A stretch of DNA of 64,000 bases from Pseudomonas hunanensis (GTDB taxonomy: Bacteria; Pseudomonadota; Gammaproteobacteria; Pseudomonadales; Pseudomonadaceae): assembly GCF_013393325.1 (NCBI RefSeq), contig NZ_QJRC01000095.1, positions 186,001-250,000 on the forward strand, given 5' to 3'. Below, piece after piece: positions 28,095-37,366 of this stretch. Under the pieces are notes generated by a model. It searched no databases and was not told the origin of the DNA. It was given only the letters and a program-made list of their open reading frames with translations. The position numbers and the translations under genes were made by a program. Each line of letters begins with the position of its first letter. The stretch's first letter is position 1.

Positions 28095-28116
28095 GCGTGC
28101 CAGTTTTCTGGCACGC
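28095..28116 (+). terminator. hairpin between hcp and tssA, possible attenuator
   Basis: A perfect 9-bp stem (GCGTGCCAG and CTGGCACGC) with a TTTT loop lies between hcp and tssA. It is followed only by TGTT, so termination would be partial. It could reduce tssA transcription relative to hcp or protect the 3' end of hcp mRNA. Confidence 0.5.
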
Positions 28117-28144
28117 TGTTCATCAGCCATGTCCAGAGTGTTAT

Positions 28145-29242
28145 ATGCCTGAAATCCTCAATGACCTCTCGCTGGCCACACTGGCCGCACCCATCGAAGG
28201 TGGCAGTGGCGAAGACTTGAGCTTCTCTGCCTTGTTCGACCAGATCAAGGAAGCCCGCCGGGCGGACCCTGACTACCTGACCCAGGGCGACTGGCAAACC
28301 GACTTGAAGACTGCCGACTGGGAGCAGGTAATCAACCTGTCGGCTCAAGGGTTGGCGCAGCAAAGCAAAGACTTGATGCTGGTGGCCTGGCTCAGCGAGG
28401 GCCTGGCCCAGCGTGAGCACTTCGAAGGCATCACTTTTGGCCTAGAGCTGACCGAACGGCTTCTGGATACGTTCTGGGACACCCTGTTCCCAACGCTTGA
28501 AGACGGCCTGGACGAGCGCGCGGCGCGGCTGTCCTGGCTGAAGACCACGCTCACCGACATTGCCGGTGGCTTGCCCATTACCCAAGGGCAGCATTTTGGC
28601 GTGTTGCGCTATGACGAGTCACGCCACGTCGAAAACCTCGCCCTGCAGAACCCCAAGGCAATGCAGACAGCACTGAACGAAGGCAAGATCAACGCCGAGA
28701 TTTTCCAGCGCTCGGTAGCGCTGAGCGACACTGATCACCTGCGTGCCAAGGCGCTGCAGATCGGCACCAGTCTGAATGCGTGCAAACGCCTGCAGGCCAG
28801 CGCCGACCGCCTGTTCGGCCACGAGGCGCCCAGCTTCGCCAGCCTTGCCGACATGCTGTCGCGCGCCAGCCAGCTGGCGGAGAAACTGCTCAAGGATCGC
28901 GGCGTCGAGCTGCACCCCGCAGCGGTGGCGGTAGCAGAACCCGAGGCCATCTTTGTCTCTACTGACGCAGCAGGTGAACCGATGAACACGCCCGTCCAGG
29001 CCTCTGCGCCTGCCCCTATGCGCACGACACCACTGACCCGCGACGAGGCTTTCACCATGCTTGCGGGCATCGCCCAGTTTTTCAAGCAAAGCGAGCCGCA
29101 GAGCCCGGTACCTTACTTGATCGAACGTGCGATCAAGTGGGGCAACATGCCGTTGGAGGGCTGGCTGAGCGATGTGATCAAAGACAGCAACGTGGTGGAC
29201 AACATTCGTGATGTGCTAGGCACTCGCGAACCAAGGTCCTGA
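28145..29242 (+). CDS. tssA: T6SS cap/initiator protein TssA
   Basis: This 365-residue TssA has an ImpA-type N-terminal domain (LAAPIEGGSGEDLSFSALF, TADWEQVINLSAQGLAQQSK, LLDTFWDTLFP). The C-terminal domain (LTRDEAFTMLAGIAQFFKQS, PYLIERAIKWGNMPLEGWL) is the kind seen in short TssA proteins. TssA primes tail assembly and caps the distal end. The frame is open from 28097, but MPEIL at 28145 is the natural start. It is the last gene of the T6SS cluster. Confidence 0.94.
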   Translation: MPEILNDLSLATLAAPIEGGSGEDLSFSALFDQIKEARRADPDYLTQGDWQTDLKTADWEQVINLSAQGLAQQSKDLMLVAWLSEGLAQREHFEGITFGLELTERLLDTFWDTLFPTLEDGLDERAARLSWLKTTLTDIAGGLPITQGQHFGVLRYDESRHVENLALQNPKAMQTALNEGKINAEIFQRSVALSDTDHLRAKALQIGTSLNACKRLQASADRLFGHEAPSFASLADMLSRASQLAEKLLKDRGVELHPAAVAVAEPEAIFVSTDAAGEPMNTPVQASAPAPMRTTPLTRDEAFTMLAGIAQFFKQSEPQSPVPYLIERAIKWGNMPLEGWLSDVIKDSNVVDNIRDVLGTREPRS

Positions 29243-29356
29243 TACTCGTTCGGGCTGACCCGGCCTCTTCGCGCACCGACTTGCCAAGGCGCAGGCCAGT
29301 ACAGCCTCGGCAAATGCTGCTAACGTGAGCGCTCCAAACTGCCAAGGACCGCTCAG

Positions 29357-31873
29357 ATGCCGCCACGCTCACCCACTCCCACCGGTTTCGTCCGCGTCCG
29401 TGGCGCCCGCGAGCACAACCTGAAGAACATCGATGTCGATATCCCTCGCGACGCCTTGGTGGTGTTTACCGGCGTGTCCGGTTCGGGCAAGTCATCGCTG
29501 GCCTTCTCCACGCTTTATGCCGAGGCCCAGCGCCGCTATTTCGAATCGGTAGCGCCCTATGCCCGGCGCCTGATCGACCAGGTTGGCGTGCCCGACGTGG
29601 ATGCCATCGACGGCCTGCCGCCGGCAGTGGCCCTGCAACAGCAACGTGGTACGCCAAGTGCCCGCTCTTCGGTGGGCAGCGTCACCACCCTGTCCAGCTC
29701 GATCCGCATGCTCTACTCGCGCGCGGGCCACTACCCGGCCGGGCAAGCAATGCTGTACGCCGAGGACTTTTCACCGAACACACCTCAGGGCGCCTGCCCG
29801 GAGTGCCACGGCATGGGCCGGGTTTACCAAGTGACCGAAGCGACCATGGTCCCCGACCCGTCGCTGACTATCCGCGAGCGGGCGGTGGCCGCGTGGCCGA
29901 TGGCCTGGCAGGGGCAGAACCAGCGCGACATCCTGGTGACGCTGGGCTATGACGTGGACATTCCCTGGCGCGACCTGCCCCAGGCGCAACGCGACTGGAT
30001 CCTGTTCACCGAAGAAACGCCTACCGCGCCCGTGTATGCCGGCTTGACCCCAGCGCAGACCCGCGACGCACTCAAGCGCAAACTGGAGCCCAGCTACCAA
30101 GGCACGTTCATGGGTGCACGGCGTTACGTGCTGCATACGTTCATGCACTCGCAAAGCGCGCAGATGCGCAAGCGCGTGGCTCAGTACATGCGCCCCAGCC
30201 CCTGCCCGCTGTGCCAGGGCAAGCGCCTGAAGCGCGACGCGCTGGGCGTGACCTTCGCCGGCCTGGACATCGCCGAGCTGTCGCACCTGCCGTTGCAGGC
30301 GCTGGCCGAAGTGTTGCGCAAGGTGGCGGCGGCAGACTACCTGACACTGCAGCAGGATGAGCTGACGCTGGAAAAGCGCCTGGCCGCCCAACGCATCGCC
30401 AACGAACTGCTGGAGCGTATCGACACATTGCTCGGCCTGGGCCTTGGTTACCTGGCACTTGAGCGCAGCACCCCGACGTTGTCCTCCGGCGAGCTGCAAC
30501 GCCTGCGCCTGGCTACCCAGCTGAATTCACAGTTGTTCGGCGTGATCTACGTGCTCGACGAGCCATCGGCCGGTTTGCACCCAGCCGACAGCGAAGCGCT
30601 GTTCGAAGCCTTGCAACGCCTGAAGCATGCAGGCAATTCGGTGTATGTGGTGGAGCACGACCTGGACACCATGCGCCGCGCCGACTGGCTGGTGGATGTA
30701 GGGCCGGCTGCCGGTGAGCATGGCGGTACCATTCTTTACAGCGGGCCGCCTGCGGGCCTGGCCGAGGTCGAGCAGTCATGCACCCGTGCCTACCTGTTCA
30801 GCGCCCCGCCCCAGACCAAACGCGCCCCCCGTCAGCCCTGCGACTGGCTGAAGCTTGAAGGCATCACGCGCAACAACCTCGATAACCTCAGCGCTGCCTT
30901 CCCGCTGGGCTGCTTCACCGCCGTTACCGGTGTTTCCGGTTCTGGCAAGTCCAGCCTGGTCAGCCAGGCCCTGCTGGAACTGGTAGGGGCACACCTGGGT
31001 CATGCCGAGCAACGTGGCGAGCCCGAAGAACACAGCCTGGAAGACGAACCTGATCAGGCCAGTAGCGGCCAGGTGAGTGCGGGGCTTGGCAGCATCAAGC
31101 GCCTGGTGCAGGTCGACCAGAAGCCAATCGGCCGCACACCGCGCTCCAACCTGGCCACCTATACCGGCCTGTTCGACCATGTACGCAAGCTGTTCGCCGC
31201 CACCGAGCAGGCCAAGGCGCAGGGTTTCGACGCTGGGCGTTTTTCTTTCAACGTTGCCAAGGGCCGCTGCGCCAACTGCGAGGGTGAAGGTTTCGTCAGC
31301 GTCGAGTTGCTGTTCATGCCCAGTGTCTACGCGCCCTGCCCAACCTGCCATGGCGCCCGCTACAACCCCGAAACCCTGGCGGTGAGTTGGCAAGGCATGA
31401 ACATCGCGCAAGTGCTGCAGATGACCGTCGACCAAGCCCTGCAGGTATTTGCCGAACAGCCACCGGTGCGACGTTGCCTGCAAGTGCTGCAGGATATCGG
31501 CCTGGGCTACCTGCGCCTGGGCCAACCGGCCACCGAGCTGTCCGGTGGCGAGGCGCAGCGGATCAAGCTGGCTACCGAACTGCAACGCATCGCCCGCGGG
31601 GCAACGCTGTATGTGCTGGATGAGCCCACCAACGGTTTGCACCCGCAGGACATCGACCGGCTGCTGGTGCAGTTGAACCGCCTGGTCGAGGGCGGGCACA
31701 GCGTGGTAGTGGTCGAGCACGACATGCGTGTGGTGGCGCAAAGCGACTGGGTGATCGATATTGGGCCGGGAGCTGGCGATGCCGGGGGCAAGGTGGTGGT
31801 CAGCGGCATCCCGCAAGTCGTGGCTGGCTGTAGCGAAAGCCGTACAGCGGCGTTTCTGGCCAAAGCCTTGTAG
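29357..31873 (+). CDS. UvrA-like ABC ATPase (UvrA2 type)
   Basis: This 838-residue tandem ABC ATPase has the full set of UvrA motifs. Walker A GVSGSGKSS occurs in both halves (near 36 and 525). The signature sequences are LSSGELQRLRLATQL and LSGGEAQRIKLATEL. Zinc-binding cysteine sets include CPECHGMG, CPLCQGKRL, CANCEGEG and CPTCHGARY. It is about 100 residues shorter than canonical UvrA (about 940), consistent with the UvrA2/UvrA-like paralogues linked in some species to DNA-damage or drug tolerance. It begins 114 bases after tssA on the same strand but is probably a separate unit. Confidence 0.9.
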   Translation: MPPRSPTPTGFVRVRGAREHNLKNIDVDIPRDALVVFTGVSGSGKSSLAFSTLYAEAQRRYFESVAPYARRLIDQVGVPDVDAIDGLPPAVALQQQRGTPSARSSVGSVTTLSSSIRMLYSRAGHYPAGQAMLYAEDFSPNTPQGACPECHGMGRVYQVTEATMVPDPSLTIRERAVAAWPMAWQGQNQRDILVTLGYDVDIPWRDLPQAQRDWILFTEETPTAPVYAGLTPAQTRDALKRKLEPSYQGTFMGARRYVLHTFMHSQSAQMRKRVAQYMRPSPCPLCQGKRLKRDALGVTFAGLDIAELSHLPLQALAEVLRKVAAADYLTLQQDELTLEKRLAAQRIANELLERIDTLLGLGLGYLALERSTPTLSSGELQRLRLATQLNSQLFGVIYVLDEPSAGLHPADSEALFEALQRLKHAGNSVYVVEHDLDTMRRADWLVDVGPAAGEHGGTILYSGPPAGLAEVEQSCTRAYLFSAPPQTKRAPRQPCDWLKLEGITRNNLDNLSAAFPLGCFTAVTGVSGSGKSSLVSQALLELVGAHLGHAEQRGEPEEHSLEDEPDQASSGQVSAGLGSIKRLVQVDQKPIGRTPRSNLATYTGLFDHVRKLFAATEQAKAQGFDAGRFSFNVAKGRCANCEGEGFVSVELLFMPSVYAPCPTCHGARYNPETLAVSWQGMNIAQVLQMTVDQALQVFAEQPPVRRCLQVLQDIGLGYLRLGQPATELSGGEAQRIKLATELQRIARGATLYVLDEPTNGLHPQDIDRLLVQLNRLVEGGHSVVVVEHDMRVVAQSDWVIDIGPGAGDAGGKVVVSGIPQVVAGCSESRTAAFLAKAL

Positions 31874-31913
31874 TGCCTGCGCATTGCCAGGCTCCGTGGA
31901 TGGCGCTTAGAAT

Positions 31914-31932
31914 GCGATCAATTCTTAATTGC
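31914..31932 (+). promoter_or_regulatory. possible Fur box upstream of the ECF sigma gene
   Basis: The 19-base string GCGATCAATTCTTAATTGC is partly palindromic and resembles Fur boxes (about ten of nineteen positions agree with the GATAAT-type consensus by eye). It lies 28 bases before the ECF sigma start. Fur control is expected for FecI-type systems, but the match is imperfect. Confidence 0.4.
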
Positions 31933-31960
31933 ACCCTTCGCCCGGAGCCTCGCGCCCGTC

Positions 31961-32467
31961 ATGCCGCCCGCCGACCCTACCCTGAACCTGCAAGTCCAGA
32001 CGCTGTACACCGAGCACCATGGCTGGCTGCAGGGCTGGCTGGGGCGGAAACTGGGCAATGCCTGCGATGCCGCCGACCTGGCTCATGACACGTTCGTGCG
32101 CCTGCTCAGCCGGCAGGGCAACAGCTTTTTCGGCAATGAACCCCGGGCCTTGCTGACCCACATCGCCAAGGGCCTGGTGGTCGACCGCTGGCGCCGCCAG
32201 GAAGTCGAGCGCGCCTACCTGGAAGCCATCGCACACTTGCCGCAACCCGAGGTGCCCTCGCCGGAAACGCGCTGGCTGATCCTCGAAACCCTGTACCGCA
32301 TCGACGCCATGCTGCGCGACATGCCGGCCCGTGTACGTCAGGTGTTCCTGCTGTCGCAGCTGGACGGGCTGACCTACGCACAAATTGCAGAACAGCTGCA
32401 GGTTTCGCTGATCACCATCAAGCGCGACATGCGCACGGCTTTCCTTGCCTGCCTGAGCATCGACTGA
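31961..32467 (+). CDS. FecI-type ECF sigma factor
   Basis: This 168-residue ECF sigma factor of the iron-starvation (FecI) group has region 2 (LYTEHHGWLQGWLGRKLG, AADLAHDTFVRLL, LLTHIAKGLVVDRWRRQ) and region 4 (MPARVRQVFLLSQLDGLTYA, AEQLQVSLITIKRDMRTA). Its last codons overlap the ATG of the anti-sigma gene at 32467. It should direct transcription of the downstream TonB receptor when the receptor binds its ligand. Confidence 0.95.
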   Translation: MPPADPTLNLQVQTLYTEHHGWLQGWLGRKLGNACDAADLAHDTFVRLLSRQGNSFFGNEPRALLTHIAKGLVVDRWRRQEVERAYLEAIAHLPQPEVPSPETRWLILETLYRIDAMLRDMPARVRQVFLLSQLDGLTYAQIAEQLQVSLITIKRDMRTAFLACLSID

Positions 32468-33429
32468 TGGTGCAGCGCATCGACCCACTGATCCTTGGCG
32501 AAGCCGCTGACTGGCTGGTGCAGCTGCAGTCGGGCAACGCCACCGAGGACGATCGCCGTGCGGTCCTGGCCTGGTGCCAACGCAGCGCCCAGCACGCCCA
32601 GGCGTGGCAGCGTGCCGAGGCCATCCTCGGTGATTTCCGCCGCCTGCCCACCCCGGTTACCGGTGAAACCCTGCGCCGCCTGAGCCGCAACGGGGCGGTA
32701 AGCCGTCGCCAGGCCCTGCAGCGCCTGGGGCTGTGGCTGCTGGCAGCACCCACGGCCTGGCTGGCCTGGCGTGAAACCCCTTGGCAGCAATGGACCGCCG
32801 ATGCGCGCACCGCGGTCGGCGAGCAACGCGCATTGACACTTGCCGACGGTAGCCAGGTGCTGCTGAACACCGACACAGCCATCGATATCACCTTCGACGC
32901 CCAACAGCGCCGCATCGACCTGCTGGCGGGCGAGATTCTGCTCACCAGCGCCAAGGACCCTGCCACCCTGGCGCGGCCGCTGCTAGTGCGCACCCTGCAT
33001 GGTCAGGCGACTGCGCTGGGCACACGCTTCAGCGTGCGTATCGATGGCGCGCTGACCCGGGTGGCCGTACTTGAAGGCGAAGTGGCTACACGCCCGCTGC
33101 ATGCCGCAAGCCTGTTGCTCAAGGCTGGCGAGCGCAGCGCTTTCGATGCCGACCGAGTACTGCCCGCCTCAGCGCTGGAAACCGGTGACCTGGCCTGGGA
33201 GCACGGCATGCTGCTGGCGCGCGACATGCGCCTGGCCGACCTGTTGCTGGAGTTAGGTCGCTATCGCCCAGGCGTGCTGCGCTGCCACCCGGCAGTGCGC
33301 GAGCTGAAGGTATCGGGCGCCTTTCCAGTGGCAGACACCGACGCCAGCTTGCGGCTGCTGGGTGACACCCTACCTGTATCAATCCAGGGTTTGACCCGTT
33401 ACTGGGTGACGGTGGAGCCCCTAAGCTGA
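32467..33429 (+). CDS. FecR-type anti-sigma regulator
   Basis: This 320-residue protein has an N-terminal cytoplasmic sigma-binding domain (DPLILGEAADWLVQLQSG, AWQRAEAILGDF), one membrane helix near residues 90-105 (LGLWLLAAPTAWLAW) and a periplasmic FecR domain (RTLHGQATALGTRFSVRI, RVAVLEGEVA). It passes the signal from the outer-membrane receptor to the sigma factor. It starts on the last base of the sigma gene. Confidence 0.94.
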   Translation: MVQRIDPLILGEAADWLVQLQSGNATEDDRRAVLAWCQRSAQHAQAWQRAEAILGDFRRLPTPVTGETLRRLSRNGAVSRRQALQRLGLWLLAAPTAWLAWRETPWQQWTADARTAVGEQRALTLADGSQVLLNTDTAIDITFDAQQRRIDLLAGEILLTSAKDPATLARPLLVRTLHGQATALGTRFSVRIDGALTRVAVLEGEVATRPLHAASLLLKAGERSAFDADRVLPASALETGDLAWEHGMLLARDMRLADLLLELGRYRPGVLRCHPAVRELKVSGAFPVADTDASLRLLGDTLPVSIQGLTRYWVTVEPLS

Positions 33430-33449
33430 CACGCCCCTACAGGGACCGC

Positions 33450-33482
33450 GAAAAAGTCAGTGATACCTTTACCTGCGTCGTC
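33450..33482 (+). promoter_or_regulatory. possible ECF-sigma promoter of the TonB receptor gene
   Basis: An A-rich GAAAAA at 33450-33455 and a CGTCGTC string at 33476-33482 resemble the -35 and -10 elements of FecI-dependent promoters in Pseudomonas (A-rich -35, CGTC -10). The spacing of about 20 bases is longer than usual, so this is a weak call based on position and composition. Confidence 0.3.
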
Positions 33483-33491
33483 CGGTGATGA

Positions 33492-33515
33492 GTGCAGAAC
33501 CTTCATTTTCTGCAC
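33492..33515 (+). other. hairpin in the 5' leader of the receptor gene
   Basis: A perfect 8-bp inverted repeat (GTGCAGAA and TTCTGCAC) with an 8-base loop ends a few bases before the AGGATG ribosome site of the TonB receptor. It could affect translation or mRNA stability. A GTG inside it is in frame with the receptor but has no ribosome site. Confidence 0.5.
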
Positions 33516-33530
33516 CCACAGGATGCTTGC

Positions 33531-35948
33531 ATGACGCCCCGCCAGCCGTACCGCTTGCCCTTCAAGGCACTGAGCCTTGCCATCGCCATGGCCGCCCTGG
33601 CCCCCACGGCGATGGCCGCCGACACCACCCCGCGCACCTATCACCTGGCCGCTGGCCCACTGGCCGACGTGCTGGCGCGCTTCGCCGCCAGCGCCGGAGT
33701 ACCATTGTCGTTCGACCCGGCCCTGCTCAACGGCCTACAAAGCCAGGGCCTGCAGGGTAACCACAGCGTCCCGGAAGGTTTCACCCGCCTGCTGGCCGGC
33801 AGTGGCTACAGCCTGATCACCACCGACAGCGGCGGTTATACCTTGGCGCCGACGGTCGACCTGGGCAATGCCCTGGAACTGGGTGCGACCACCATCAACA
33901 GCGACCTGGCCGCCAGCAGCGACACCTGGCAAGGTGGCCAGGTAGCCCGCAGCGCGCGCCTGGGCGTGCTCGGCGACCAGGCCATCAGCGACGTGCCGTT
34001 CAGCGTTACCAGCTACACCGCCAAGACCATCGCCGACCAGCAGGCCCGCACCCTGGGTGACGTGTTGCTCAATGACGCGTCGGTGCGCCAGTCGGCGGGC
34101 TTCGGCAACTTCTCGCAAGTGTTCACCATTCGCGGTTTGCCGCTGAACACCGACGACATCAGCTACAACGGCCTTTACGGCGTACTGCCGCGGCAGATCG
34201 TGACCACCGAAGCGCTCGAGCGAGTCGAGGTGTTCAAAGGGTCCAGTGCCTTCCTCAATGGGGTCGCACCGCAAGGCAGCGGCATTGGGGGTGCAATCAA
34301 CCTGGTGCCCAAGCGCGCCGAAGATACCCCCACACGGCACGTTACCCTCGACTATGCCACTGGCGACAACATTGGCGGCCATCTCGACCTGGGCACGCGG
34401 TTTGGTGAGGACAATCGTTTCGGCGCCCGCATCAACCTGGCCCAGCATGACGGCGGCACTGGCGTGGACGACGAAGCCCAGCATTCCACCCTGGTTGCCG
34501 TGGCCCTTGATTACCGTGGCGAGCGGCTGCGCTTGTCCACCGATCTGGGCTACCAGAAGGAACGCATCAACCAGGGCCGCGCGGTGATCTACCCCACCGG
34601 CAGCAAGGTGCCCCACGCGCCTTCAGCGCGTGACAACTATTCGCAAGCCTGGAGCTGGTCGCAGCTGGAAGACACCTACGGCATGCTCAACGCCGAGTAC
34701 GACCTGAACGACAACTGGATGCTGTATGCCGGCGCCGGCGCCAAGCACACGCGTGAGAACGGCGAATACTCCTCGCTGTACGTCAGCGACGCGAACGGCA
34801 CCGCGCGCGGCGGTTTTCTGTATTCGCCCCACGACGAGGACAACAAAAGCGCCGTCGCCGGGCTCAATGGCCGCTTTGCCACCGGCCCGGTCAGCCACCG
34901 GGTCAATTTCGGCCTGTCAGGCATGTGGGGTGAACAGCGTTCGGCCTACGAGGCACTGGTTGCCAGCAAGCGTTATGACAGCAACCTGTACAACCCGGTG
35001 AAAGTGCCGCGCCCCACCGACACCTACTTTGGCAGCGACCTGCACGACCCGCGCATCGTCGGCAAAAACCGCAACAAGAGCGTCGCATTGTCCGACACCC
35101 TGGGTTTTCTTGATGACCGCGTCCTGTTGACCGTGGGTGTGCGCCGGCAATCGATCAGCGTCGACAGCTGGGCGACCGCCACGGGGGTGCGCAACACGCC
35201 GTACGACGAGTCGATCACCACACCGGTGTATGGCTTGGTGATCAAGCCTTGGGAGCATGTGTCGTTCTATGCCAACCGCATCGAGGGCTTGGCCCAGGGC
35301 CCGACGGCACCGTCGAGTGTCAGCAATGCCAACGAGGTGTTCCCGCCCAAGCGCAGCAAGCAGGTCGAGGCTGGGGTGAAACTGGACTGGAACAGTTTTG
35401 GCGCCACCTTGGGCGTGTACCGCATCGAACAGCCCAACAGCGTCACCTACCGCGCTCCGGGCGCTGCGCTGGACACATTCAGCATGGACGGCGAGCAGGT
35501 CAACAAAGGCGTGGAACTGAACCTGTTTGGTGAGCCCGTCGACGGCTTGCGCCTGCTGACAGGCGCGGTATTCATGCACACCGAGCAGAAGCACACGGCC
35601 TATGGCAGCAACGACGGCAACCGCGCCGCTGGCGTGCCACGCTTCCAGTACAACCTGGGTGCCGACTGGGACGTGCCTGGCATTCAAGGCGCCGCGCTCA
35701 GTGCCCGCTTGCTGCGCACGGGTGGCCAGTATGTGAATGCGGCCAACAGCCTGAGCATTCCGGCCTGGACCCGAGTGGACCTGGGCGCACGCTACCGTTT
35801 CAAGGTCGATGACAAGCAAGTGACATTGCGCGCCAACGTGGAGAACGTGGCGAACAAGGCGTACTGGGCTTCGGCGTCGACTTCCAACAACTACTTGACC
35901 CAAGGTACGCCGAGAGTGCTGCGATTGTCGGCCAGTGTAGACTTCTGA
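33531..35948 (+). CDS. TonB-dependent siderophore receptor with signalling domain
   Basis: This 805-residue outer-membrane receptor is of the FecA/FpvA kind. The signal peptide ends at TAMA-A (about residue 29). An STN/secretin signalling domain follows (TYHLAAGPLADVLARFAAS through SGYSL, about 33-90). Then come the plug (VPFSVTSYTAKTIADQQART, FTIRGLPLNTDD, ERVEVFKGSSAFLNG) and a 22-strand-type barrel ending in ASVDF with a terminal Phe. The STN domain plus the adjacent FecI/FecR genes makes this a cell-surface signalling receptor. The ligand is probably a ferric hydroxamate-type siderophore, which cannot be read from the sequence. The ATG at 33531 has AGGATG upstream and starts a proper signal peptide. 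Confidence 0.95.
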   Translation: MTPRQPYRLPFKALSLAIAMAALAPTAMAADTTPRTYHLAAGPLADVLARFAASAGVPLSFDPALLNGLQSQGLQGNHSVPEGFTRLLAGSGYSLITTDSGGYTLAPTVDLGNALELGATTINSDLAASSDTWQGGQVARSARLGVLGDQAISDVPFSVTSYTAKTIADQQARTLGDVLLNDASVRQSAGFGNFSQVFTIRGLPLNTDDISYNGLYGVLPRQIVTTEALERVEVFKGSSAFLNGVAPQGSGIGGAINLVPKRAEDTPTRHVTLDYATGDNIGGHLDLGTRFGEDNRFGARINLAQHDGGTGVDDEAQHSTLVAVALDYRGERLRLSTDLGYQKERINQGRAVIYPTGSKVPHAPSARDNYSQAWSWSQLEDTYGMLNAEYDLNDNWMLYAGAGAKHTRENGEYSSLYVSDANGTARGGFLYSPHDEDNKSAVAGLNGRFATGPVSHRVNFGLSGMWGEQRSAYEALVASKRYDSNLYNPVKVPRPTDTYFGSDLHDPRIVGKNRNKSVALSDTLGFLDDRVLLTVGVRRQSISVDSWATATGVRNTPYDESITTPVYGLVIKPWEHVSFYANRIEGLAQGPTAPSSVSNANEVFPPKRSKQVEAGVKLDWNSFGATLGVYRIEQPNSVTYRAPGAALDTFSMDGEQVNKGVELNLFGEPVDGLRLLTGAVFMHTEQKHTAYGSNDGNRAAGVPRFQYNLGADWDVPGIQGAALSARLLRTGGQYVNAANSLSIPAWTRVDLGARYRFKVDDKQVTLRANVENVANKAYWASASTSNNYLTQGTPRVLRLSASVDF

Positions 35949-35952
35949 GCCA

Positions 35953-36050
35953 TTCGCGGCACAGGGCTGTTCCTACAGCGACGGCATCGCCTGCAAATGC
36001 GAGGCAGTGCGTGTAGGAGCAGCCTTGTGCTGCGAAAGGGCCGGAAGATG
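35953..36050. repeat. REP-type inverted pair
   Basis: Two REP-like units face each other. The left reads TTCGCGGCACAGGGCTGTTC, and the right, on the opposite strand, reads TTCGCAGCACAAGGCTGCTC; both end in CTACA. They lie between the convergent TonB-receptor and AEC-transporter genes, a common place for Pseudomonas REP doublets, and may stabilise both transcripts. Confidence 0.75.
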
Positions 36051-36064
36051 TCGTGGCCACTGCC

Positions 36065-36940
36065 CTACATCCACCAGGCCAACACCACCGGCAACCAGGC
36101 AAACGACAGCACTGTCGAGCACATCACCAGGTTTGCCACCTGCTCCGGCTCACGGTTGGCCCGTACCGCCATCAGGTAGTTGAACACGGCTACCGGCATC
36201 GCCGACTGCACCACCAGCACTGCACGCTCCAGGCTCTCCATACCCAGCGCTGCGCCCACCGCCCAGCCCACCCCGGCCCCCAGGCCAATGCGCAAACCAC
36301 CCAGCAGCATGCCACTGCCAACATGGCGCAGGCGAATGCTGGCCAGCGATACCCCGAGGGTCAGCAGCATCAGCGGAATGGTCATGCCACCCAGCAAGTC
36401 CGCGGTATTGGCCAGCCAGCGCGGCAGCTCGAAGTCCAGAAATATGATCGGCATGGCACCGGCCAGGCTGATCACGATGGGGTTGCGCAGCAAAGCCTTG
36501 AGCGAAGCGGCAGTGCCGGAAATGGCCATACCAATGGTGAACTGCACGATCGAGAGGGTGAGAAAGAACGCCACGGCCAGGGCCAGGCCATGTTCACCAA
36601 AGGCGTACAGGCTGATCGGCAGCCCCATGTTGCCGGTGTTGGGGAACATGAACGCCGGCAGCAGTACCCGCCAGTGCATCCCCGAAACGCGGCACACCAG
36701 CAAAGCGGCCATGGCCATGCCCAGGGTGCACAGCAGACAGGCCATGGCCATGCTGGTGAAGGCGGCGGGGTCCAGCTCGGTGCGGCTGAGGGTGGACAGT
36801 ACCAATGACGGTGTGCCAACGGTCATCACCACCCGAGCGATGAACTCGGTGGGGTAGTCCAGGCCCTTGCGGGCCCAGATATAGCCGATGCCGGCGACGA
36901 TGAATACCGGGGCCAGGACTGCAAACAACGACGCGAACAT
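36065..36940 (-). CDS. AEC-family transporter (auxin efflux carrier type)
   Basis: This 291-residue membrane protein has about ten hydrophobic segments and the AEC pattern: FVLAPVFIVAGIGYIWAR-like start, FMFPNTGNMGLPISLYAFG in the middle, and a C-terminal half with LLTLGVSLAS and QSAMPVAVFNYLMAVRAN. Family members export or import small organic acids. The ATG at 36940 has AAGGAAGG upstream and begins at the first membrane helix. The substrate is unknown. It is transcribed convergently with the TonB receptor. Confidence 0.9.
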   Translation of the reverse strand: MFASLFAVLAPVFIVAGIGYIWARKGLDYPTEFIARVVMTVGTPSLVLSTLSRTELDPAAFTSMAMACLLCTLGMAMAALLVCRVSGMHWRVLLPAFMFPNTGNMGLPISLYAFGEHGLALAVAFFLTLSIVQFTIGMAISGTAASLKALLRNPIVISLAGAMPIIFLDFELPRWLANTADLLGGMTIPLMLLTLGVSLASIRLRHVGSGMLLGGLRIGLGAGVGWAVGAALGMESLERAVLVVQSAMPVAVFNYLMAVRANREPEQVANLVMCSTVLSFAWLPVVLAWWM

Positions 36941-37366
36941 GGGGGCCTTCCTTGGTGTGGGTTCAGCATTATGCAGCAGTCTGCAAGATTGCCCAGATAA
37001 CCTCACCCCTGTCGGAGCAGCCCTCAAGATTGTCTGTAAAAGACACTTTCATGTCGCCCACAGACTGCGGCGTCTCGTCGCATACCGTTGCCCCTTGGGC
37101 AAAAGCTTCCAAGCCCGTAGAATCCCGCTTCCTTTTCGCCCGTCGCCTTGAACGGTGGCAACCAGCAGCAAAGACAGAGTCAGCGCCTGAACACATGAAC
37201 GCACATGTGAAATAGGCTCAACCCTCCCCGCCCGGCCCCTTCCCAAAAGGCCCAGCGGTTGAGTCTTGCCCAGGTCGCATCCGTGTCGCCACTCGCCCCT
37301 TGTTGGGCCGAGCCGGTGTGCGCGTCCGAGAAGGCGCTCATTCCGCTCATCCAACTAGAGGTACGT

